A stretch of DNA of 20,776 nt from Chara braunii (GCA_003427395.1 BFEA01000660.1:34012-54787); one strand, 5' to 3'. Shown: positions 1 through 9,695, numbered from the stretch's first letter. Translations and numbers: made by a program. The notes: generated from the sequence alone by a model not told the origin.

Positions 1-404
1 GCCCCTTGGCATGAACGACTTGCGAAGTTCTCTTGTTCTACAAGAATTGGATTTTATATTCAAAATTGCTGGAAACCGGGTCCAGCGTCCGTTACGTCAG
101 CTGTACTCACTCATCGCTTCTCTTTGTTACGGTCGAGAGATCCTGAGACAACGGCATTGATTCCTCGTAATTGGGAGGATGTACGACTGCTCTACACCGG
201 CTTTTCAATTTGACTGTGTTCGCTGTCTCTTACTGGATCCTGACAGCATTGCTTCCTTGCCTTTGGAAACATTAACTGTAAGATGTTAGCTTGAGCTTCT
301 TTTTTTTTTTTTTTTTAATTCTGACCTATTACTTTGTTTCTAGCTGTTTCAAAAATCCATCTAGTAGGAAAAAGTAACCTCATCTGCTAACGCTTTCCTA
401 TCAG
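1..404. other. Unassigned sequence, probable intron
   Basis: No gene is recognised. Frame 1 is open without a stop from position 1 to about 212, but it has no recognisable motif and no clear splice boundaries. A run of T lies at 300-316. The end of the stretch (about 385-404) looks like a good splice acceptor: CTAAC branch-like motif, pyrimidines, then CAG. Confidence 0.4.
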
Positions 405-470
405 ATCTTTAAAGTTGACCGTCAGAAGGCCTCTTTTGAAATTATATTTTGCTTGACACTGGATAGTCGC
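405..470 (+). CDS. Weak candidate SulP exon (KVDR segment), 3' end unknown
   Basis: A strong acceptor (CTAAC, pyrimidine tract, TATCAG) precedes a frame reading IFKVDRQKASFEIIFCLTL. Plant-type sulfate transporters have an LWKVDK.DF segment just after the membrane helix encoded by the exon at 15289-15330, so the motif and its place upstream of the STAS exon at 4429 fit. No good donor closes the exon; the frame runs on to a stop at 529 and GT sites with suitable phase are weak. The end given is arbitrary. Chance similarity is quite possible. Confidence 0.22.
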
Positions 471-519
471 TCCAGTGCCGTGGTGGCTCTAACATTCTTG
501 CCTTTCTTTATCCAAAGGA

Positions 520-602
520 GGGTGGAGTAGCTCAGTGGTTAGAGCACCGGTTTGAAATGCGCATTGTGGTATAAGGTTGCGGGTTCAAAACTTCGCAACC
601 TT
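520..602 (+). repeat. tRNA-like sequence, probable SINE head or tRNA pseudogene
   Basis: An excellent RNA polymerase III A box (TAGCTCAGTGGTTAGAGCA, 528-546) with a closed D arm (GCTC/GAGC) is followed by a B-box-like GGTTCAAAAC at 582-591. The anticodon stem does not close. Instead of a normal T arm there is a 9-bp stem (573-581 with 594-602) around the B box. It is therefore unlikely to be a working tRNA; a tRNA-derived SINE head or decayed tRNA fits better. A second B-box-like CCTGTGTTCGATACC lies at 900-914. Confidence 0.5.
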
Positions 603-927
603 GCACATTGACACCAGCAGGGCGTTAGAGTGAGGCACGGCTGGACACACACCCCCTTGGGATGACGCAGGTTACCTATACAGACACTGCCTGTGCACCA
701 CCCAAGGGGTAGCTCATGGGTGTTGTATGTTGGGACTGGGCGGTGGTGGGGTATCCTGATGTTCTTGGTCTATGGGGTGATCACAAGACTGCTGGGTGGT
801 TTGTACAGTCTGGTTTACTCGAGCCCAGCAGACCACAGCTACACACTATTTCACAGTATATGTCAATAGGTTAGGTCATTTGCACAATTCACATGAGGTC
901 CTGTGTTCGATACCAGATTATGACTGA
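603..927. other. Non-coding sequence after the tRNA-like unit
   Basis: No gene is seen. An imperfect hairpin lies between about 648 and 722, where CCCCCTTGGG faces CCCAAGGGG. This may be the body of the SINE whose head is at 520-602. Confidence 0.3.
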
Positions 928-1310
928 GGGCTGGTCATCCTCCTAGTATGTAGTCAAGGGTTGAGGCTGGTATAGCAGTTCCTTAGTATGGGATGTCGGG
1001 GGTGTCAGGAGATACTGCACTTTACCGCGGGGCCGGAACGGGCTCCAGGGACATACGAGGGAACGGAGGATCCCTAGCTCTCTCTACCATCAACACAATA
1101 GAATAGTAGATTCTCCAGTCCAAGATTCACGACTTAGGGTTGGCTATCCTCCTAGTACATACCTGAGGGTTGAGGCTGGCATAGCAGTGCCTTAGTACGG
1201 GATTCCGGGGGTGTCAGGAGATACTGCACCTTACCGCGGGGCCAGAACGGGCTCCAGGGACACACGAGGGAATGGAGGATTCCCAGCTCTCTATCATCAC
1301 CACACAACTG
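928..1310. repeat. Two-copy tandem repeat, period about 209 bp
   Basis: The stretch 928-1100 recurs at 1136-1310 with substitutions. Shared landmarks include ATCCTCCTAGTA, GGGTGTCAGGAGATACTGCA, CCGCGGGGCC, GAACGGGCTCCAGGGACA and AGCTCTCT. The offset at ATCCTCC (937 versus 1146) is 209 bases. A short ORF on the minus strand lies inside the second copy and is not supported as a gene. Confidence 0.85.
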
Positions 1311-1383
1311 TGCTAGATGGGAGTCACTGTGCACCCTTATGAAGACCTGTAGTAGCATGTTCATACCTAGCTCCCAAAGTCCC

Positions 1384-1457
1384 CGTGCAATCGGACTTGC
1401 ACGGCGTCAGCTTCAACCTGGGCTGAGCAGGGGGTAGGGGTCTCTGCTTAGCCCGGG
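1384..1457. other. Two consecutive hairpins
   Basis: CGTGCAA (1384-1390) pairs with TTGCACG (1397-1403) around a 6-base loop. After a 13-base spacer, a 14-bp stem is formed by 1417-1430 and 1444-1457, including two G-T wobbles, around a G-rich 13-base loop. Function is unknown. Confidence 0.5.
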
Positions 1458-2001
1458 TGCCTGCAACCACTGTCTAGTCAGGTCACCCTGCCAAGATGGT
1501 GGTGGGTGATGGTCCTGGGTGGTTAACACTAGGGTAGGATGGGGTGTGGGGGTGCGCCAGGGCAAAAAAAAAAAGATGAGAGGAAGGGTGGGTGGGGTCT
1601 TCAGAGGGGTTCATTGGGGCAACCGAGTGGCCAAGTACTGTGGGTGACTTCCATCTGTCTGGTATCCCACCTCTACAACAGAAAAAAAAAAAAAAAGGAA
1701 GGTGGAGTTGCCTCTCTTGTCCTCTGTAAAAGGTGGAGTGTAGCTCCTCTCATCGTGTCTACAACTGTCGGTTTTCTGTGTGATACCCAAGAGCTGTATA
1801 GTCACTCTCTCAGCTATGTTTGTCTGACTGAGTGTCTTTTGTGATCTGTTTCTTTGTAGAAGTCTAATGGGTACTTTCTAGGGTCTCACTAGTTTGGTCT
1901 TCCTGTAGATGTTTTTTTCCTTCTATCTTCTACTTTTGGTTGGGTTCTCTTTGCCTTAGTGTCCCAGGTGTCTGAGTCCTGTAGATGGGTGTTCTCTTCC
2001 T
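1458..2001. other. No gene recognised
   Basis: Contains two poly(A) runs (1564-1575 and 1682-1696) that could be tails of decayed retrosequences. The 101-residue ORF across 1539-1844 runs through both homopolymers, has no known motif and is not accepted. Confidence 0.4.
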
Positions 2002-2325
2002 GTTGGATGAGGAGTGCTGATGTGATCAGACTCTTCAGCGGCATCTGGCGAGAGGAGAGTGGACAGGGAGACTGTGAGAGGTAGTAGGCTGCGGTGTGTA
2101 CGCGAGTAGGGAATCAGTATAGGTGGGCACGTCGTAGGTATGGATAGCTGGGGAGAGGATTGTGGAAGCAGGAACTGACGGATACCTGGTTGTTGGACTA
2201 AGAATGCTCATGTGATCAGACTGTTCAGTGGCACCTGGCGAGAGGAGAGTGGAAAGAGAGAGTGAACGGTAGTAGGCTAGAGTGTGTTGGTAAATAGGGA
2301 CGCACTATATGCCGACACATCATAG
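2002..2325. repeat. Two-copy tandem repeat, period about 190 bp
   Basis: 2002-2135 is repeated at 2192-2325. Shared landmarks are TGTGATCAGACT, TTCAG, GGCGAGAGGAGAGTGGA and GTAGTAGGCT. The offset at TGTGATCAGA (2021 versus 2211) is 190 bases. Different in sequence from the pair at 928-1310. Confidence 0.8.
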
Positions 2326-2851
2326 CTAGGGCTACTACTGTGTTGCTGTATTGATTGTTGGACAGAGGGCTTTCGTTGTCAAGAGTTTGAGTGTGTACTT
2401 GATTGGTGTGCTCTCGGCTTTACTCATGTTTGGTCTTCACTGAGCTCTTGCATCTCAAAATTTTGTGTTCTCTCTTGCTGGTTCATTGCATACTTCCCTT
2501 TTATTCCCATTGCCCCGGACTCAGTCATGGATCTTCGTTCCACCCTGCCTTTTCTTTTCTTCTTTTTAAAGGGGGGAATTGTATAAACCTCTGGAAAATG
2601 GCTTCATCGTCCTTTGTGCACTGCCTTAGCAGCCATGCTTTTTCCTCTTTTTGCTGAGATCCAATGCGCCTTTATACGTCTGTTAAAGCTTCCCTGCCCA
2701 TGTCCAATCACCCCTGGGATTTCTATGCGGCCATTGTCAGAATGTCTGTCTGATGCCTCTCTGTGTGTGCCTATTGGTCAGGAAGAAATTTTGGCTCTCT
2801 GGTTCTGAGACCCAATCTTGTTTCCGTCCTCTTCTATGTTTTTGAATTCAG
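2326..2851. other. No gene recognised, pyrimidine-rich intron-like sequence
   Basis: T/C-rich on the + strand with several short hydrophobic ORFs that look like by-products of base composition. If the candidate exons at 405 and 2852 are real, this is intron of the SulP gene. Confidence 0.4.
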
Positions 2852-2921
2852 GGCCTTTCTATTCTGGGAGTGCTGATCCCGTTCCTTTTCAACCCGCAAG
2901 TGATATCTGATACATTGAGCA
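2852..2921 (+). CDS. Candidate SulP exon, membrane segment before the STAS domain
   Basis: Between an acceptor (TTTTTGAATTCAG) and a consensus donor (A|GTAAGT) lies a 70-base open exon reading GLSILGVLIPFLF followed by NPQVISDTLS. Sulfate transporters have a hydrophobic LGVLF..VE.GLL segment here, but the usual acidic residue is not seen, so the match is partial. The exon ends in phase 1 and the next candidate (3522) starts with two bases completing that codon, which supports pairing them. Strand and position agree with the STAS exon downstream. Confidence 0.4.
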
Positions 2922-3098
2922 GTAAGTTCTCTGACCTATCCTACTATTATCTACTTGCTGCCCTAATTATTTCTTATGGGAAGTTATGGGGAATGGGGTG
3001 AAAAATGCTCCGGAGTCGCCTGAAGGTAATCTCTTTTCAATCTGTTCCATCCTAGTTTTTCTTTCATTTCTGTAGTTTTGTTTTTATGGTAATAAACA

Positions 3099-3101
<3 letters not shown>

Positions 3102-3190
<89 letters not shown>

Positions 3191-3197
3191 ACACACN

Positions 3198-3273
<76 letters not shown>

Positions 3274-3289
3274 CGTGCGCGCGCGCGCG
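3102..3289. repeat. Compound microsatellite (CT)n-(TA)n-(CA)n-N-(CT)n-(GC)n
   Basis: (CT)n at 3102-3140, (TA)n at 3141-3187, a short (CA)n to 3196, one undetermined base N at 3197, (CT)n at 3198-3271, then alternating G/C to 3289. The N and the double (CT)n suggest the array was not resolved and its length is unreliable. ORFs across it are artefacts. Confidence 0.95.
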
Positions 3290-3521
3290 TCCACTTACAC
3301 ACATGCAGGTGCCGGAGCTCCTCATGTCGTACGACCCTCCCGTCCATGCCTGTTGTTCTTCTGGAGGAGTGGGCTTAACATGTTAGCATGGTAGCATAGT
3401 TCGGACTCAGGAGTTCGTTGTGTGTGCTTTTGTTGAATGTTTTTTGGAGAATGGTCACGTTTACAATTTGTGAGTTTTGATGTCAAGTGAGGTTGGTTCT
3501 TTTTTTATGCAAATGTTGCAG

Positions 3522-3562
3522 ATCTTAAACCACGAGTACATCTGCCAGTGTTGGGACATTAC
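3522..3562 (+). CDS. Candidate SulP exon, linker into the STAS domain
   Basis: A strong acceptor (TTCTTTTTTTATGCAAATGTTGCAG) is followed by two bases and then LKPRVHLPVLGHY. Plant sulfate transporters read about RPRVSVLGRIPGT at this point, and the next exon (4429) begins IPNTKIFRN. The exon can enter in the phase left by 2852-2921 and leave in phase 0 as required by 4429. Its donor (TAC|GTCAAA) is weak, so the 3' boundary is uncertain. Confidence 0.4.
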
Positions 3563-4428
3563 GTCAAAACGCCCGTTCCCAAAGAATTTCGCGGGTGGGA
3601 CCTAGGATTTTAAGTCCCATAAATCTTAGTTATATATTGCCCGCATGTGAATGGAAAAAAAAAAAAAAAAGCTTTCTCTACTGCAATGATGCTGGGCAGG
3701 GTAGTCTAGGAGGCCGTGCTCAGTCTCCCTCCGCAGAATGAATCCTACAGCTAACATGGTCACATTCTGAATGCTGTTGCTTTCTTTTTTGTCTCTCTCC
3801 TGCCTTTCATATAGTCCCTTGCCAATGAGGCAGGGCGGAATCCGTGATCTACTCAAGCTGTGTTTCCTGAGAAGATTGCAACGCTCATTAAACTGCCACT
3901 TAGAGGAACGTATCCTGCCATTTTCATGGCCGCATCTGTGTTTCCGGTTGTTTTTCTCTTCTTTTGTCTTTCTGGAATCTGACACAACCTGGCCACGGGG
4001 CTGAGATGCCCTCACCTAGGGCACACTCACACTACCACTTCCAAGAATGTATACAAGTGCAATCGTGGCCAAAACGGCCACAACTTTTCTTCTTCTTCTT
4101 CTTCTTTTGTTCTTTCCGTGAGAGTACCAGAAAGAAAATGGAGTTGGACCCAGGTTCGGCAAAACTCGGAGCGCTGTGAAATTCAGGCTCGGCAAAAACA
4201 GGCTCGGAGGTACTAGTGGTTTAAACTTCAAACGTTAAAGTTCGGTATATTACAGTTAAATAACTGAACAATAATTGATATTTATCAATAGAGACAAATG
4301 TTGATAGCGCTTTCTTTGTTTTTTTTTCTTTCTATGGCACATTGCTGTTATTGATTTGTTGGTTCCATTTGGCGCTTTGTGTTTGTGATGGTCTGGCTGT
4401 TTAATCACGATCAGCGGTTCTTGGTCAG
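3563..4428. other. Intron-like sequence
   Basis: No exon recognised. Contains a poly(A) run (3655-3670), a small hairpin GTGGCC/GGCCAC at 4065-4081, and short repeats of CAGG(C/T)TCGGCAAAA between 4150 and 4210. The stretch at 4015-4050 (GGGCACACTCACACTA) resembles the end of the inverted-repeat element at 12484. The 129-residue minus-strand ORF ending at 3626 has no recognisable domain. Confidence 0.4.
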
Positions 4429-4553
4429 ATTCCAAACACAAAGATCTTCCGGAATGTGCTGCAGTACCCGAACGCAACAACGAGAGCAGGCGTCCTCCTT
4501 GCTCGAGTGGACTCGAGTATTTACTTCTTTAATTGCCAGTACATCATTGAGAG
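4429..4553 (+). CDS. SulP sulfate transporter exon: start of STAS domain
   Basis: This exon encodes IPNTKIFRNVLQYPNA and then GVLLARVDSSIYFFNCQYIIE. It matches the junction and first beta strand of the STAS domain of plant-type sulfate transporters (consensus about IPGTNVFRNVKQYP...GILI.RID..IYFAN..Y..ER). STAS is the cytoplasmic C-terminal regulatory domain of SulP/SLC26 anion transporters. The donor is AGAG|GTAAAA, leaving phase 2. The acceptor is taken as TTCTTGGTCAG (4428); an alternative at 4414 would add VLGQ in frame. The rest of STAS, including the usual IDTSG region, was not found downstream. This exon lies before exons 12917 and 15289 in the window although it follows them in the protein. 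Confidence 0.85.
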
Positions 4554-4751
4554 GTAAAAGAGAAAAAAGATTAAAAAACAAATAGCTTGCCAAACAGTTT
4601 TTGCACTTTGTAAATCGTTTACGTATTTGCAGGCCCATGCTCAGTGAAGACGTTGTTTGCTTTTATGTTTTATAGAGCAGTTCTATCTCTGCTTTGGCGA
4701 ACTCACAATGGTTCCAGGTGTGCATTTGTGCGTTTTTACAGTATTATACAT

Positions 4752-6445
4752 CTGCGAATTTTCTTCTTCGAATCTGTAGAACTGAATGAACCCCCCCCTG
4801 CTGCAACACCTGTAGAATCAGATGATATCATAGTGCTACAGCGCGGCCGCTGTCCGTACTATGCCATCAATGTATCCCTCCTTGCTTGCAATTGCGATCC
4901 TTATACTGTATCTGATTTTGAAGACAATGTCCGCTGGATAGAAGAAGAGCACCGTGCTATCTGCCCGGATGACGACGGTACAGCACCTGGAGTGAACGTA
5001 GAAGTTCTCTCTATGGCATTTCTGGGGCAGGCGACTACACTTACAGCCCGCACCGCATAATCACGCGCCAGGCATGGATCCGAATATCCGTGCATACATT
5101 CTACATCGTCCAAGTCATTTCAGGGCTGTCACTTTTGCAGATAATTCATGGACTCTATGGGACAATGGCATTAGAGTGCACACATTAGGGAACATCAACA
5201 CTTTCTATCATCAAGCGGTAGAACATCACTTGGTCTGGCTCGCCCATCAAGAACACTATGTCGATGTGTACCCGCAAGTTCTACAGCTGCTGGAGAGCAA
5301 TCCGGCTGAACCGCCTCGTTCCCTTGTGCATGGCCAGGCAGAGAGCCTTCCCTGTGTAGATCGGACGGATTCTGCTACGGACGGTGAAGGGGCCTCCTCA
5401 CAGGACGATGACTGTGCCATACCATTCTGTTGTCACAGAACTACAGCTCGGTTGGCATGCACACGGCATGGTCTATGCTCCAAACATTATGAAGGGACGG
5501 CCGCTGCCAGCCTCTGCCACAAAAAAAACTGTGATCCTTCGTCTTTGTGCTCATCCTTCCCATCCCCTAATTGTCTGCCCAGCATGCCGTCGTGGCCTCG
5601 ACATGCCATGTCTAAATAGGTGTGATCGGCAGTCTGCTTTCCTGCTGACATGTCAGCAACATGCTATGTGTCATCAATGTTTCCAGGAAGCTGTCATAGA
5701 AAGTATGTGTCTCTATTGCCTGGACTATCCCCAATGCCATCATCCGTTGCATCCTCTCCTAGCATGTCCCGCATGCACACCGTTGGGCGCTTGCCAGACG
5801 AACGACAGACGCAGCAGCCTGAGGTGGGTAACAGACTACCATATGAACCACCTACAGAGCGGTGTACTGAAAAGATATCTCCACCGGGACAAGCTGTTAC
5901 GGATCAAATTCTGCAGCAACTAAGCATCCTTGCCATGGATCAATCCCCACCGTCGTCAGCCCATAGAGAGGGAACAAATACTACGGAAACTTGTGAAACC
6001 TGCTCAATGCCTCTCTGTGATGACTTGCCGTGAGGATTATGAAGCAATAGCCCCTCCGAGTTTTCTGTTTTCATACGTATCATGACAGTCGGTACTGCAC
6101 TCATGTACGACACCCTCACATGTCGTGTCCAATACGCAGAGAGGGGCTGGAATGACAATGTCTTTACAATTGCGGTCAACGTGCCTCCGTGTTCCTAGCA
6201 CGTGGGAGCCATGCGGGGTCTGTGACATCTGTATATGCCGAGCCATTTGATGCAGCAACTGCGACTGCGAGAATTGGATGCGGTGTTTCCACTGTCCACA
6301 CCGCTCCTCTCCGGTCTGTAAGGGTGACAACTTACCATAGGCAATGGTGGCTCCTCAACTCAAAATCTTACGCAACCCAAACACTAGCTGGCCTCATATG
6401 CCATTCATTGTAAAGTATTCTGCTCCGGCGACTAGTGTTAGAATC
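4752..6445 (+). pseudogene. Josephin-like protease with RING-like modules, copy 1, broken
   Basis: The first open segment (to 5060) has IIVLQRGRCPYYAIN with a putative catalytic Cys (codon 4851-4853), then RWIEEEHRAICPDDDGTAPGVN. The next frame gives MDPNIRAYILHRPSHF with a putative catalytic His (codon 5116-5118) and NSWTLWDNG with a possible third residue Asp (5161-5163). Cys, helices, ILHRP.H and W.L.D spacing resemble Josephin (ataxin-3 type) deubiquitinases; another papain-fold family is possible. Downstream are Cys/His modules: LACTRHGLCSKH...CAHPSHPLIVCPACRRGL (about 5430-5605) and LLTCQQHAMCHQCF...CHHPLHPLLACPAC (about 5605-5790). Compared with copy 2 there is one extra G near 5020 (GGGG), a frame change near the A run at 5520-5528, a deletion removing the LAC..H..C core of module 3 near 6030, one extra G near 6213 and CGA changed to TGA at about 6249. 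The segment before 4752 has no counterpart in copy 2. Confidence 0.6.
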
Positions 6446-6806
6446 AAGGTGAAGTTCATCACATCTCTATCCTCTCCTTGGCACTCCGCTTCTTCCCCTA
6501 CCATTTCTCCCTCCTCAGCCCTATGTGTTACTACCAATAGGAATGAGCATCATTAAGAGAACAGAAATTATGAGCTGAAGATATGAAATGAAATGAACAG
6601 GAGTATACCTTCCCCTTTACTCTGCCTCCTTTCATAACGTGCAAGTGGGCCGTTAATGCACACGGGGATGTGGGCAGCTGCCGCTCAACCACAATCAACG
6701 TGGAGAGCCTTGTGCAATAGAGGCACAGTAAAAGCGGAGCTGCAAAAATGGAAGGCGTACCCCAAGGATAACCAAAAAGTTGTCTAATTCTAAAATTGCT
6801 TTTAAA
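6446..6806. other. No gene recognised between the two protease copies
   Basis: Unique sequence after the end of homology between the duplicated genes. No ORF of interest and no repeat seen. Confidence 0.4.
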
Positions 6807-6917
6807 TGTTGGACTGTCTCATCTTAAGTGCTTTCATTGTCTGCAATGGGACAAAACTGCTTTGATTCTGAATCTATTCATCAGGGTGGAATTGGGGCTG
6901 TTGTGGGGAGAATCTAC

Positions 6918-7005
<88 letters not shown>

Positions 7006-7200
7006 TTCACAGACAAGAACCATGGCACAAGGGAACACCATTGACATCCTCATCCCATGTTGCTCGCTATAGAGGTAAAACTGTTTCATTGTTGGATTGG
7101 CTCATCTCAGGCGTGCTTCATTGTCTGCAATGGAGCTGCAGTTGTTTTGATTCTGAATCTATTCACCTGGGTGGAATTGGGGCTGTTGTGCTGAAAATCT

Positions 7201-7275
<75 letters not shown>
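6807..7275. repeat. Duplicated unit, each copy ending in long (CA)n
   Basis: 6807-7000 and 7091-7275 share TGTTGGA.TG.CTCATCT, ATTGTCTGCAATGG, TTTGATTCTGAATCTATTCA and GGTGGAATTGGGGCTGTTGTG, and both end in a (CA)n tract (6918-7000 and 7204-7275). The offset at TTGTCTGCAA is 284 bases. The ORFs here, including those with poly Thr-His, are translations of the microsatellite. Confidence 0.9.
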
Positions 7276-7277
<2 letters not shown>

Positions 7278-7945
7278 CTCTTCTTCTTCCGCCTTCTCCT
7301 CCTCCTCATTCTCAACGTCACATGCCTCCCTTCATCATCGACCTCATCATCAGCACATTCATGGTCATATCAGCTGCCAGAGGCCCCATCGGCCGAGACA
7401 CCCAGCATCGGTTCGATCGTTACAGATTCCTCTTCGGCGGAGACGTTCCCCGTCCGCCACCGCCTCCAAGACAGAGGCCTCGTCTGTCGTGGAACAGCAT
7501 GAATACCACAACCCCTGCAGGGGTTAGAGATCTGCTCCGACGACATGCTCGCAACCTTACAGCACGACATCGTCTCTCTCGATATACACTAGCCAGGTGT
7601 AGCATATATCGAGTCCAATCATCTCCAATGCCCACAATATGGCAATGATTTCTTCAGTGCTGCAGGCCTGCATGTGCACCAGACACGAGGTGCAGCTTCC
7701 TGAGCATTTGCACGACTAGCAGCCACTTTGAGCACAAGTGCGACCGATCAACCTCCGCTTCCCGCATCTGACCCATCTATTCCTCATCCACCTGACCCTG
7801 CATGCTCCCCTGCCTCAAATGATAATGCCCCACATTTTGATCACCTGATGGAGCCTCCGATTCCAAAAGATCTCTCTCTCCGGAGCGCATAATACAGCCG
7901 GAGGAACGTGACAGAAATGTTCAAGACTGCAATGAATCTTCGCCT
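7276..7945 (+). pseudogene. Possible decayed N-terminal coding region of protease copy 2
   Basis: Coding-like pieces appear in different frames before the clear homology starts: a Ser/Glu/Thr-rich stretch (SAETPSIGSIVTDSSSAETF, about 7400-7450), a Pro-rich stretch (SDPSIPHPPDPACSPASNDN, about 7768-7830), and ERIIQPEERDRNVQDC just before 7946. The 108-residue ATG ORF at 7322-7648 is in another frame and ends in a stop. Copy 1 lacks this region. It may be a disordered N-terminus that has lost its frame, or non-coding. Confidence 0.3.
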
Positions 7946-9695
7946 GCCGTGCAATCTGGAGAATTGGACGAACCTCCCCCTGCTGCACAACCTGCAGAAT
8001 TGGATGATGTCATAGTGATGCAGCGGGGACGCTGTGCATACTATGCCATTAATGTGTCTCCTTGCCTACACTTGCAAGCCTTGTATTGTTTCTGATTTGC
8101 AGACCTTGTCCGCTGGATAGAAGAAGAGCACCGTGCCATCTGCCCCAAGGACAACAGTACTGCACCTGGCGTGAACATGGAATTCCTGTCTATGGCATTT
8201 ATGGGTAGGTCACTACAACTCCAGCCTACTCCGCAAAATCATGTGCCAGGCATGGATCCGAATATTCGGGCATGCATCTTACATCGTCCAGGTCATTTCA
8301 GTGATCTTACCTTCGCGGATAACTCATGGACCCTATGGGACAATGGCGGTAGGGCGCACGCAACGAGAAATATCAACTCTTTCGATCACCAAGCGGTAGA
8401 ACATCACTCAGTCTGGCTCGTACATCAGGAACAGTATGGCGATGAGCACTCGCAAGCACTACTGCCTCCGGAGAGCAATCTGGCTGAACCTCCTTCTTCC
8501 CCTGTGCATGGTCATGCAGCATCCCCTCCCTGTACTGATTGGACGGATTCTACCACGAACAGTGAAGGGACCTCTCCAGGGGATGGAGATTGCGCCCTCC
8601 TCCCATTGTGTCATCGCACAGGTACAGTCCAGTTAGCATGCGCACGGCATAGCCTCTGCTCCGAACACGATGAAGGTCTGGTCTCTGCCAGCCTCTGCCA
8701 CGAAAACCTTAATCCTTTGTCTTGAACTCACCCCCACCACCCCTTGATAACTTGCCCAGCATGCCGTTGTGGCCTTGATCTGCCATGCTTGAATAATTGC
8801 GGACGTCAGCCTTCTTTTCTGATGACATGTCAGCAACATGCCAGGTGCCGTCATTGTTTCCAGGAAGCTGTCATAGAAAGTATGTGTCTCTACGGCATTG
8901 ACTATCCTCGGTGCCATCATCCGCCACATCCTCTCCTAGCATGTCCCATATGAGGTGTTGGTCATACACCTACTGCAACCGCAGTCGGAATTCCTTCTTC
9001 CTTGCCTGACAAACGACGGGCACAGCAGCCTGAGGAGGAAAATAGATTACCATATGAACCACCTACAGAGCGCTGTACTGATAGGTTGTCTCCACCAGGG
9101 TGAGCTGTTGCAGACTAAATCCTGCAGCATCTGAACGCGCCCTTGCTTTGGATCAAACTCCCGCATCACCGTCTACCCATAGAGAAGGAATAAATACTGA
9201 GGAAACCCAAGAAACTTGCTCCATGCCGGTTTGTGATGACCCACCGGAGATTCAGCTAGCATGTGGTTCGCATGCCTTATGCCATGAGGATTATGAAGGG
9301 ATAGCCCGGGTGAGCTTTTGTCTCCAAATGTATGATGACAGTCTATACTGCACTCATGTACGGCACCTTGACATGTCATGTCCAATTTGTAGACGGAGGC
9401 TGGAACGGCAGTGCCTCCTACAATTGCGGTCAACATGCCTCTGTGTTCCTAGCATGTAGGAGCCATGTAGCCTGTGACATCTGTCTACGCTGTGTCATTC
9501 GATGCAGTAACTGTGGCTGTGAATATTGGATGCGGTGCTTCCACAGGCCGCACCCAAGCCGGTCCTGCCCAGTCTGTAGAGGTGGCCACTTACCATAGGC
9601 AACAACTGCCCCTCAAATCTTTATGCAACCCATGCACTGTCTGGCCTCATGTGCCATTCTAGAGTGGTCTGCCCCAGCGGTCACTAGTTAGAACC
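7946..9695 (+). pseudogene. Josephin-like protease with four RING-like modules, copy 2, broken
   Basis: Better preserved than copy 1. DDVIVMQRGRCAYYAINV carries the putative catalytic Cys (codon 8033-8035). A 2-base loss just after it leads into an in-frame TGA near 8090. The frame from 8171 to 8725 gives MDPNIRACILHRPGHF (His codon 8294-8296) and FADNSWTLWDNGG. Four Cys/His modules follow: LACARHSLCSEH...THPHHPLITCPACR (about 8600-8780, with a one-base loss near 8720), LMTCQQHARCRHCF...CHHPPHPLLACP (about 8780-8952), CSMPVCDDPPEIQLACGSHALC...CTHVRHLDMSCPICRRRL (9220-9412), and ASVFLACRSHVACDICLRC...CFHRPHPSRSCPVCRGG (9430-9590). Each keeps C..H..C..[CH] and a terminal CP.CR, as in RING fingers. 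The shared stop is TAG at 9596-9598. Homology with copy 1 continues about 100 bases past it. Confidence 0.62.

Noticed and set aside
223-232. CTGTCTCTTA, ten bases like the Nextera end
   Set aside because: The match stops after ten bases (continues CTGG); taken as chance.
3086-3394. ORFs rich in Leu-Ser, Ile-Tyr or Arg-Glu
   Set aside because: Direct translations of (CT)n, (TA)n and (AG)n microsatellites.
3626-4015. 129-codon minus-strand ORF
   Set aside because: No recognisable domain, begins opposite intron-like sequence and ends in an A run.
4634-4680. Next SulP exon after TTTGCAG at 4633
   Set aside because: It completes an Arg codon but then reads PMLSEDVVCFYVL and a stop, with no STAS similarity and no good donor.
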